Shown here piece by piece: positions 1 to 5,341 of a stretch of DNA of 8,753 nucleotides. The stretch covers positions 1-8,753 of the forward strand of contig JANXBB010000091.1 of NCBI GenBank assembly GCA_025061975.1, in the 5' to 3' direction. The position numbers and the translations under genes were made by a program. The first letter of the stretch is position 1. Every line of letters starts with the position of its first letter. The stretch comes from Caldifarciminota bacterium (lineage in GTDB: Bacteria; Hydrothermota; Tepidihabitantia; Tepidihabitantales; CAIPLT01). The notes under the pieces are model-generated. The model was not told the origin of the DNA and did no database searches. It saw nothing but the letters and a program-made list of their open reading frames with translations.

Positions 1-1
1 A

Positions 2-520
2 TATGGCGATATATTTAAATCATTTGAAGAGGCGGTATATGATGCTAATGAAGTTTTTTGCACACTTATAAATGAGAAAGCCGACATCGTAATTTGTGTG
101 GTCCAACCACCCTATGATATTAATTTTTATCAAGCCCAGAAAGCGATGGAAAACGGTAAATTAGCGCTTAAAAAAGATGGGATACTAATTATAATTTCTG
201 AATGCCGTGAAGGTGTTGGTGACGATGAATTTATAAAATTTTTTGATGGTGCTAAAACCCCTTATGAGGTTTTAATGAGAGTCGAAAAGAATTTTTTGCT
301 AGGTGCGCAAAAATCTGCAAAATTAGCGGAGCTTTTAATGAATGCAGAAATATGGGCAGTAACGCCGATCGATGAAATTATAATAAAGAAGTTATTTATG
401 CAGCCGTTTAGATCACTTGAGGAAGCTTTGGAAGAAGCTTTTAAAATAAAAGGACCAACTGCGAAAATTTATATTTTGCCCGATGCGAGCCTAACTGTTC
501 CAATGCTTAATTATGCTTAA
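2..520 (+). CDS. larA: LarA-like nickel-dependent racemase, C-terminal part (5' end off window)
   Basis: The reading frame is open from base 2, so this is the 3' part of a longer gene; the GTG at 98 is an internal valine codon, not a start. About 172 residues are visible. They match the C-terminal domain of the LarA (lactate racemase / DUF2088) family: a DIVICV strand, then PPYDINFYQAQKA, a GILIIISEC strand, an EGVG turn, and a late ILPDA...TVP segment close to the stop. Characterised LarA enzymes use a nickel-pincer nucleotide cofactor to racemise lactate; other family members act on other 2-hydroxy acids, so the substrate is open. The N-terminal domain carrying most cofactor-binding residues is outside the window, so activity cannot be judged. 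The gene converges on the pilin gene with 13 bp between stop codons. Family placement is fairly secure; calling it lactate racemase proper is inference. Confidence 0.8.
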   Translation, partial: YGDIFKSFEEAVYDANEVFCTLINEKADIVICVVQPPYDINFYQAQKAMENGKLALKKDGILIIISECREGVGDDEFIKFFDGAKTPYEVLMRVEKNFLLGAQKSAKLAELLMNAEIWAVTPIDEIIIKKLFMQPFRSLEEALEEAFKIKGPTAKIYILPDASLTVPMLNYA

Positions 521-529
521 ATAAGCATT
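502..529. terminator. Possible weak bidirectional hairpin between convergent genes
   Basis: The segment atgctta (513-519) is followed after two bases by its exact complement taagcat (522-528). An upstream copy, aatgctta (502-509), can also pair with taagcatt (522-529). The repeat straddles the larA stop and lies just beyond the pilin stop, where a shared terminator would be expected. The stem is AT-rich and no T-run follows on either strand, so it is a poor intrinsic terminator. Confidence 0.25.
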
Positions 530-533
530 CGGT

Positions 534-1091
534 TTAGTTGTGGATAACAAAGATTACTGTTGTTCCTTCGGATGTGTATTGTCTTATTGAGCGTCCATTG
601 CCATCCATTCCAATAAGCCCCCAAAGTTGCGGTCGATTTGCTCCCGGCGGATACCAAACACCGTAGCGCATTTCGCCGGCATTATAACCATCTTCGTCAT
701 TTGGTCCATAAAGTTCAGTATTGCTGACATCGGAGGCATTTTCATACCAATCCGGATTAAATTCATCTGGTTCTAAATTGTTACCGGTCCAAGGATTTCT
801 TGGCAACTTACCCATTACCGGAGGATCGGCATAAGGATCGCCACCAGGAAAATAACTGCCGTATTCGTCTTCATAAAAATCTTCAGCATAATAACCGCGT
901 TCAGCATGGAAATATTCGATTACTTGAGCGACATTATACATGTTCATTTTCTGAGCGCCTATACGAGCACGTTCGCGAACAACATTATAGTTTGGAATTG
1001 ACATTCCTAAAATAATACCTAAAATTAAGATTATGATCAGGGTTTCAATTAAAGTGAAGCCCTTTTCTTTGTAAATGGATTTATTAATCAT
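534..1091 (-). CDS. Type IV pilin-like / type II secretion pseudopilin prepilin
   Basis: This 185-residue protein has a class III signal peptide: a short charged leader (residues 1-11, ending KEKG), then FTLIE, so prepilin peptidase should cut between G11 and F12 and methylate F12. The mature +5 glutamate (E16) is present, followed by a hydrophobic helix to about residue 35, the usual pilin assembly helix and membrane anchor. The rest is an acidic, Tyr- and Gly-rich globular head. LPRNPWTG (96-103) recalls the LP-x-(D/N)PW motif of GspG-type pseudopilins, and GLIGMDGNGRSIR lies near the C-terminus. There is no cysteine and so no disulfide loop. No assembly ATPase or secretin gene is adjacent, so whether it serves a pilus, a secretion pseudopilus or another filament is open. 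The ATG start is supported by the leader length and by a promoter directly upstream; there is no Shine-Dalgarno site. Confidence 0.88.
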   Translation of the reverse strand: MINKSIYKEKGFTLIETLIIILILGIILGMSIPNYNVVRERARIGAQKMNMYNVAQVIEYFHAERGYYAEDFYEDEYGSYFPGGDPYADPPVMGKLPRNPWTGNNLEPDEFNPDWYENASDVSNTELYGPNDEDGYNAGEMRYGVWYPPGANRPQLWGLIGMDGNGRSIRQYTSEGTTVIFVIHN

Positions 1092-1099
1092 TTGGTTAG

Positions 1100-1128
1100 A
1101 TTTTAATTCTAAGAAACAATTCTGTCAA
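1100..1128 (-). promoter_or_regulatory. Sigma70-type promoter for the pilin gene, apparently leaderless
   Basis: Read on the minus strand, a perfect -35 TTGACA (1128-1123) is followed by exactly 17 bp and a -10 TAAAAT (1105-1100). Only 8 bases separate the -10 from the pilin ATG (1091-1089). Transcription would start near 1093-1091, leaving zero to two leader bases. No purine-rich ribosome binding site lies upstream. Confidence 0.75.
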
Positions 1129-1385
1129 TAGGCTCTTAAATAAATTCTGCCCGGACATAAGGCTTGTTGGTTAAATTAATAACATTGGAAGTTACTGTCG
1201 TCGTATAGGGGACAGTTGGAGATACGGTCTTCGGGAAATCCTTTAATAGCATTACCAAAACTTTTGGGATAATTTTTAGACCTAAAATAATTTTCGACAT
1301 TAAAAGCTATTGTTATCCCACCAGTTAAATGTAGTAATAGATATATGAGGGCAGTCAATAGAGTTTTTAAAACTGTTATATGTTG
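1129..1385. other. Intergenic spacer between two divergent promoters
   Basis: No convincing gene is visible. The stretch lies outside both predicted transcripts. It contains an 8-bp inverted repeat (tgggataa 1265-1272 and ttatccca 1313-1320, 40-base loop) and a 6-bp one (actgtc 1194-1199 and gacagt 1211-1216). Repeats this short are expected by chance in a region of this size. A minus-strand frame from a TTG codon at 1358 to 1176 encodes 60 residues with a hydrophobic beginning; it has no ribosome binding site and no family I recognise. Regulatory sites for either divergent promoter could be here, but none can be identified. Confidence 0.5.
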
Positions 1386-1414
1386 TTGACATTTATTATT
1401 TTTACACGTATAAT
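1386..1414 (+). promoter_or_regulatory. Consensus sigma70 promoter for the fbp gene
   Basis: TTGACA (1386-1391), a 17-bp spacer and TATAAT (1409-1414) match the primary sigma factor consensus exactly. Transcription should start near 1421, giving a 37-base leader with GGAGG before the ATG at 1458. This suggests strong constitutive expression. It is also a good argument for a bacterial rather than archaeal source. rtcA, 35 bp past the fbp stop, is probably read from it too. Confidence 0.88.
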
Positions 1415-1446
1415 TTTAGTTTAATGAAAACTTAAAAATTTTCAAT

Positions 1447-1451
1447 GGAGG
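1447..1451 (+). promoter_or_regulatory. Shine-Dalgarno site for the fbp gene
   Basis: GGAGG lies six bases upstream of the ATG at 1458. It is the best ribosome binding site in the window and supports this start even though the protein then has an N-terminal extension of about 12 residues compared with archaeal homologues. Confidence 0.85.
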
Positions 1452-1457
1452 CAAAAC

Positions 1458-2579
1458 ATGAAACAAGAAACTAAAAAAACCGAAGTAAAACAAGAAAAAA
1501 TTACCATCTCGGTAATTAAAGCTGATATTGGTGGATATGTGGGTCATTCATCATCTCATCCGGAAATTTTAGAAAAAGCGCGTGCACTTTTAGCTAAGGC
1601 TCAAAAAGAAAAATTAATAGTTGATTTCTGTGTGACGAGCTGTGGCGATGATTTAGAATTAATTATGAGTCACCGTAAAGGTTGTGATGCAAAACAGATT
1701 CACGGACTCGCATGGGAGGTATTTGAAGAATGTACTGCACTTGCTAAAAAGCTTAAGTTATATGGTGCAGGGCAAGATTTGCTTTCAGATTCGTTTTCCG
1801 GAAATGTTAAGGGAATGGGGCCTGGAGTTGCTGAAATGGAATTTGTTGAGCGCAAATCCGAGCCGTTTATTGTTTTTATGGGCGATAAATGTGCGCCTGG
1901 TGCTTGGAATTTTCCGCTTTTTAAGATTTTTGCCGATCCGTTTAACACTATTGGATTAATTATTGATCCATCAATGCATGACGGGTTTAAATTTGAAGTG
2001 CATGACATAAAAAGCGACAAAAATTTTATACTTGCAACACCCGAAGAAATGTATGACTTGTTAGTACTTATTGGATCTGCCGAAAACTATATAATAAAAG
2101 CGGTGTATACCAAAAAAGGTGAAATTGCAGCGGTAAGTTCAACACAAAAGTTATATTTAATAGCTGGGCGATATGTGGGCAAAGACGATCCGGTATTAAT
2201 TGTTCGAAGTCAAGCTGGACTTCCGGCAATTGGGGAAATTTTAGAACCTTTTGCTTTTCCTCATTTAGTAACCGGTTGGATGCGTGGTTCACATTATGGT
2301 CCACTTATGCCGACTTCACAAAAACAAGCTAATCCTTCTCGTTTTGACGGACCGCCGCGAGTGATTGCATATGGTTTTCAACTTGCAAACGGTAAGTTAA
2401 TTGGCCCCCGTGACATGTTTGACGATCCTTCATTTGATTATGCCCGTTATGAAGCTAATCGAATTGCAAATTACATGCGGGCTCATGGACCTTTTGAACC
2501 GCACCGGTTACCGTTACCGGAAATGGAATACACAACATTGCCTGAAGTGTTAAAAAAACTTCAAGAGCGGATAAAGTAA
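1458..2579 (+). CDS. fbp: Bifunctional fructose-1,6-bisphosphate aldolase/phosphatase (class V FBPase)
   Basis: This 373-residue enzyme should condense glyceraldehyde-3-phosphate and dihydroxyacetone phosphate into fructose-1,6-bisphosphate and then dephosphorylate it to fructose-6-phosphate, a one-way gluconeogenic step in the cytosol. Residues known from the archaeal enzymes are all found at consistent offsets. The Schiff-base lysine is K242 and the aldolase tyrosine Y239, both in YVGKDDP. The second catalytic tyrosine is Y358 in EMEYTT. Metal and phosphate residues include D23, H30, D64, D65, D143, D243 and Q252. The signatures ADPFNT and HGPFEPHRLP are present. Length is near the family norm apart from a lysine-rich N-terminal extension of about 12 residues, supported by the good ribosome binding site. 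The family is mostly archaeal or from thermophilic and deep-branching bacteria. No glycolytic genes are adjacent. The assignment is very secure. Confidence 0.96.
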   Translation: MKQETKKTEVKQEKITISVIKADIGGYVGHSSSHPEILEKARALLAKAQKEKLIVDFCVTSCGDDLELIMSHRKGCDAKQIHGLAWEVFEECTALAKKLKLYGAGQDLLSDSFSGNVKGMGPGVAEMEFVERKSEPFIVFMGDKCAPGAWNFPLFKIFADPFNTIGLIIDPSMHDGFKFEVHDIKSDKNFILATPEEMYDLLVLIGSAENYIIKAVYTKKGEIAAVSSTQKLYLIAGRYVGKDDPVLIVRSQAGLPAIGEILEPFAFPHLVTGWMRGSHYGPLMPTSQKQANPSRFDGPPRVIAYGFQLANGKLIGPRDMFDDPSFDYARYEANRIANYMRAHGPFEPHRLPLPEMEYTTLPEVLKKLQERIK

Positions 2580-2614
2580 TATTCTAGTTTTGTTTAGTCC
2601 TTAAAGATTTTCTG

Positions 2615-3655
2615 ATGATTCGAATTGACGGATCATTCGGAGAAGGTGGAGGACAAATATTACGTACCGCACTTGCATTATCGGCGGCGCTAAAAGTCCC
2701 TTTTGAAATAGTAAATATTCGAAAGAAGCGAAAACGTCCCGGTCTTTTGCCTCAACATTTAACTGCAGTGAATGCGGTTGCTAAAATCTGTAATGCTGAA
2801 GTAACAGGCAACAAATTTGGTTCTACAGAGCTTGTTTTCCGACCTCAAGAGATTAGAGCCGGTGAATATGAATTCGATGTTGCCTTTGAACGCGGAAGTG
2901 CTGGTGCAACTACTTTAGTGGCTCAGGCAATTTTGCCGGTATTAATGCTTACTGAGAGTAAAGTAAAAATTAAAGGCGGGACCCATGTGCCTTATAGTCC
3001 ACCATTCGATTTTCTGAAAGAAATATTGATTCCTCATCTTAATCAAGGGGCAATTTTATTTGATGCCCGACTTATCAGGTATGGTTTTTATCCGGTAGGA
3101 AGAGGCGAAATTATTATCAATTTTTTCCCATGCCAAAACTTTAATGGGATTTCTTTAGTTTTAGAGCGAGGTTCATTAAAGCAACTATCAATAACAGCCA
3201 AAGTTGCCCATTTACCAATTTCTATCGCTTCGAGACAGATTGATGAATTAGTAAAATTAATCAATACTGAATTTCCTAATTTGAATATCAAATCAGAGGC
3301 AGAAACTGTAATTGCAGCATCGCCTGGAACTTATCTGTTTTTGAAAGCAGAGTTTTCCAATATTACTGTTGGATTTTCAGGACTTGGGGAAAAAGGTAAA
3401 CCCGCTGAAATGATTGCTCATGAGGTATATGAGAACTTTAGAAATTATTTATTGTCGCCCGATAGTGTATACGAACATCATTTAGCAGATCAAATATGTA
3501 TTTTTGTGGCTCTCAGTCGTTTTCGCTACGGAAAACGGATTGAACCGATTGTTATTAAAACCGACCGCGTTACCGAGCATTTACAGACCAATATTTGGTT
3601 AATTCAACAATTTATTCCCGGTTTCCAACCGCTTGTAAAATCACCGGCTTTATAA
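2615..3655 (+). CDS. rtcA: RNA 3'-terminal phosphate cyclase (RtcA)
   Basis: This 346-residue protein should convert RNA 3'-phosphate ends to 2',3'-cyclic phosphates using ATP, through a histidine-AMP intermediate. It begins with the family's signature MIRIDGSFGEGGGQILRTAL, which fixes the ATG start even though no Shine-Dalgarno site precedes it. Other family blocks follow: RPGL near residue 42, FERGSAGATT (91-100), GGTHVPYSPP (121-130), YGFYPVGRGE (156-165), GLGEKGKPAE (256-265) and EHHLADQ (287-293). H322 in EHLQTN aligns with the nucleophilic histidine of E. coli RtcA (His309). Length is normal (E. coli about 339). In E. coli the gene sits with rtcB under RtcR control; neither is present here. 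It lies 35 bp after fbp and is probably co-transcribed with it, with no evident functional link. Confidence 0.95.
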   Translation: MIRIDGSFGEGGGQILRTALALSAALKVPFEIVNIRKKRKRPGLLPQHLTAVNAVAKICNAEVTGNKFGSTELVFRPQEIRAGEYEFDVAFERGSAGATTLVAQAILPVLMLTESKVKIKGGTHVPYSPPFDFLKEILIPHLNQGAILFDARLIRYGFYPVGRGEIIINFFPCQNFNGISLVLERGSLKQLSITAKVAHLPISIASRQIDELVKLINTEFPNLNIKSEAETVIAASPGTYLFLKAEFSNITVGFSGLGEKGKPAEMIAHEVYENFRNYLLSPDSVYEHHLADQICIFVALSRFRYGKRIEPIVIKTDRVTEHLQTNIWLIQQFIPGFQPLVKSPAL

Positions 3656-3684
3656 AAAACTTGACTATCAAATAAGTTTTTTTT
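3654..3684 (+). terminator. Possible weak rtcA terminator (A-tract, stem, T-tract)
   Basis: A 9-bp perfect inverted repeat (3654-3662 with 3674-3682, 11-base loop) begins within the rtcA stop codon and runs into eight T residues (3677-3684). The arrangement resembles an intrinsic terminator, but the stem has only one G-C pair and would be unstable. The Ts form part of the stem rather than follow it. It may equally be an operator or a chance product of AT-rich DNA. Confidence 0.3.
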
Positions 3685-3689
3685 ACAAT
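3661..3689 (+). promoter_or_regulatory. Sigma70-type promoter for the peptidase-efp-accC operon, overlapping a 9-bp dyad
   Basis: TTGACT (3661-3666), a 17-bp spacer and TACAAT (3684-3689) each differ from consensus by one base. The predicted start is near 3696, giving a leader of about 17 bases before the ATG at 3713. The promoter begins only six bases after the rtcA stop. An inverted repeat, aaaaaactt (3654-3662) and aagtttttt (3674-3682), covers part of the -35 and most of the spacer. Confidence 0.75.
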
Positions 3690-3712
3690 ACGAAAAAGCT
3701 ACAAAAGCACAT

Positions 3713-4777
3713 ATGAATTTGCGATTAGGTAGGATAAAGAGTCGTTTGAAAACAAATAGTCTAGATGCATTGCTTGTAACATCAGGATATAATCTTACTT
3801 ATTTATGTGGATACACTGGTTCTAATGGTATGCTTTTAGTATTTAAGGAGGGCCGTTCAATATTTTATACAGATTTTCGCTATGAAGAACAAATTAAAAC
3901 GGAGCTAAAAGGATGTGGGTATAAAATTCTTAATCGCAACTTAATTGATAATTTTCCTGTTGAGGATTTAAAACGTATAACTTCTTTAGGATTTGAGGCT
4001 AATCATTTAACATATAGAAATTTTCTAAGTCTAAAGAAACAACTTAAAAGCAAGATTAAACTTATCCCCCAAGAAAATTTTGTTGAGCAGCATCGGATGA
4101 TTAAAGATCAGATTGAGCTAAGGACCATTCGTGAAGCAGTGACTTATACTGATAAAGTATTTATGGAAGTATTAAAATTAATAAAACCCGGGATATCAGA
4201 ACGGGACTTAAGCAGCGAAATAAACTACCGATTTACAAAGTTAGGCGATCTATCATTTCCGACAATTGTTGCCTTTGGTGAAAATTCTAGCAAACCTCAT
4301 GCGACACCAACAATGCGTAAGTTAAAAAAGAATGATGTAATTTTATTTGATCTGGGGTTACGATATCAAAATTACTGTGCTGATATGACACGAACAGTTT
4401 ATTTCGGTAGAGCGCCTAAAAAATTTAAAGAAATTTATCAAATAGTATTAGACGCGCAACTAAAAGCTATTGATTTTATAAAAGATGGAGTTTTAGCAAA
4501 AGATGTTGATTTTTGTGCGCGGGAGGTTATTAAAAATGCCGGTTTTGGAAAATTTTTCGGTCATGGTCTAGGGCACGGAGTTGGACTTGCTGTTCACGAA
4601 TTACCGACGGTATCTGCACAAAGCAAGGATGTGCTTAAAATCAATATGGTGGTAACGGTCGAACCGGGAATATATTTACCTGAGGAATTTGGAATTAGAA
4701 TAGAAGATATTGTAGTAGTAAATAAAACTGGTTGTGAAGTATATACAAAAACTTCTAAGGAGTTAATTGAACTATGA
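3713..4777 (+). CDS. pepQ: M24B-family X-Pro aminopeptidase/dipeptidase
   Basis: This 354-residue cytosolic metallopeptidase has the pita-bread fold and should release residues next to proline, either from X-Pro dipeptides (prolidase, PepQ) or from longer peptides (aminopeptidase P). The N-terminal creatinase-like domain spans roughly residues 1-125, with the typical motifs YLCGYTGSNG and YTDFRYEEQ. The catalytic domain carries all five metal ligands: D213 in FDLG, D224 in ADMTRT, H288 in GHGLGHG, E317 in VEPGIY and E331 in RIEDIV. H284 and H295 (AVHE) match the family's accessory histidines. Length is typical of short bacterial members. It is first in the operon and its stop overlaps the efp start by four bases (ATGA), a pairing with efp common in bacteria. 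The short leader lacks a Shine-Dalgarno site. PepQ versus aminopeptidase P cannot be decided by eye. Confidence 0.92.
   Translation: MNLRLGRIKSRLKTNSLDALLVTSGYNLTYLCGYTGSNGMLLVFKEGRSIFYTDFRYEEQIKTELKGCGYKILNRNLIDNFPVEDLKRITSLGFEANHLTYRNFLSLKKQLKSKIKLIPQENFVEQHRMIKDQIELRTIREAVTYTDKVFMEVLKLIKPGISERDLSSEINYRFTKLGDLSFPTIVAFGENSSKPHATPTMRKLKKNDVILFDLGLRYQNYCADMTRTVYFGRAPKKFKEIYQIVLDAQLKAIDFIKDGVLAKDVDFCAREVIKNAGFGKFFGHGLGHGVGLAVHELPTVSAQSKDVLKINMVVTVEPGIYLPEEFGIRIEDIVVVNKTGCEVYTKTSKELIEL
4757..4762 (+). promoter_or_regulatory. Shine-Dalgarno site for efp inside the peptidase gene
   Basis: AAGGAG lies 11 bases upstream of the efp ATG (4774), within the last codons of the peptidase gene. Together with the ATGA overlap, it gives efp both its own ribosome entry and translational coupling. 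Confidence 0.65.
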
Positions 4778-5334
4778 TTACACCAAATGATTTTTACAAT
4801 GGTTTAATAATTCGTTATAAAAACGAAATTTGGGAAGTAATTGAGTTTGGTCGCGTAAAAATCGCTCAACGACGAGCGTTTGTACGAACCAAGTTAAAGA
4901 ACTTACTTACCGGACGTGTAATTGAAGAAAATTTTGCTTCCGATGAAAATATTGAGGACATATCAGTTGAACGGAGAAAATGTCAGTATCTATATAATGA
5001 TGGCGATGTTTACCATTTCATGGATTTAGAGTCCTACGATCAATTTGGATTATCAAAAGAAATTTTGGGGGACAAGATTTATTACCTGACCGAAAATTTA
5101 GAACTCGACGTAATATATATTGAAGGTCGTCCATTTACTGTCCAAGTACCTACTTTTGTTGTTCTAAAAGTTGTTGAAACTGAACCTGATTTTAAAGGGG
5201 ATACTGCTACTGGTGGGGGAAAGCCTGCTAAATTGGAAACCGGATTAATTGTCGATGTTCCATTTTTTATAAATGTTGGAAACTTAGTCCGTATTGACAC
5301 ACGGGATAATTCTTACGTAGAGCGAGTAGGTTAA
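4774..5334 (+). CDS. efp: Translation elongation factor P with a non-canonical tip loop
   Basis: EF-P binds ribosomes stalled on polyproline and helps form the peptide bond. This 186-residue protein has normal length and the three expected beta domains: a KOW-like N-domain (about 1-62), a central OB domain (about 66-125, with YLYNDGDVYHFM) and a C-terminal OB domain (about 128-186). The C-terminal domain contains the family signature FKGDTATGGGKPA, followed by LETG...VPFF...G and RIDTR...YVERV. The oddity is the N-domain tip loop. Where E. coli has VKPGKGQAF with modified Lys34, this protein has VKIAQRRAF, so Gln32 occupies the modified position and the PGKG turn is lost. The flanking FVRTKLKN is intact, so the alignment needs no gap. 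Modification by EpmA/B, EarP or the 5-aminopentanol pathway is therefore not expected at this residue. Its neighbour, an X-Pro peptidase, fits a proline theme. Confidence 0.95.
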   Translation: MITPNDFYNGLIIRYKNEIWEVIEFGRVKIAQRRAFVRTKLKNLLTGRVIEENFASDENIEDISVERRKCQYLYNDGDVYHFMDLESYDQFGLSKEILGDKIYYLTENLELDVIYIEGRPFTVQVPTFVVLKVVETEPDFKGDTATGGGKPAKLETGLIVDVPFFINVGNLVRIDTRDNSYVERVG

Positions 5335-5341
5335 AGATAAG

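Noticed and set aside
98..520. LarA-like gene starting at the GTG at 98.
   Set aside because: The frame is open to the window edge, and residues upstream of the GTG (such as ADIVICV) belong to the same conserved domain.
800..1015. Plus-strand 71-residue frame opposite the pilin gene.
   Set aside because: It lies wholly antisense to a clear prepilin gene, and its His/Arg-rich composition is what the complement of acidic Tyr-rich codons would give.
1265..1320. 8-bp inverted repeat (tgggataa / ttatccca) enclosing a smaller hairpin, as a possible structured RNA.
   Set aside because: About one perfect 8-bp repeat is expected by chance in a region of this length. There is no tRNA-like T-loop or known riboswitch motif, and the segment lies outside both predicted transcripts.
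1176..1358. Minus-strand 60-residue frame in the intergenic region, with hydrophobic beginning and a C-terminal NCPLYDDSNFQCY.
   Set aside because: Its start would be a TTG with no ribosome binding site or promoter, the frame simply continues open upstream into the opposing fbp promoter, and no family is recognisable. A decayed small gene cannot be excluded.
5294..5310. TTGACA and GATAAT near the end of efp, as a possible internal accC promoter.
   Set aside because: The two elements are only five bases apart, so they cannot form one promoter, and neither has a partner at about 17 bp.
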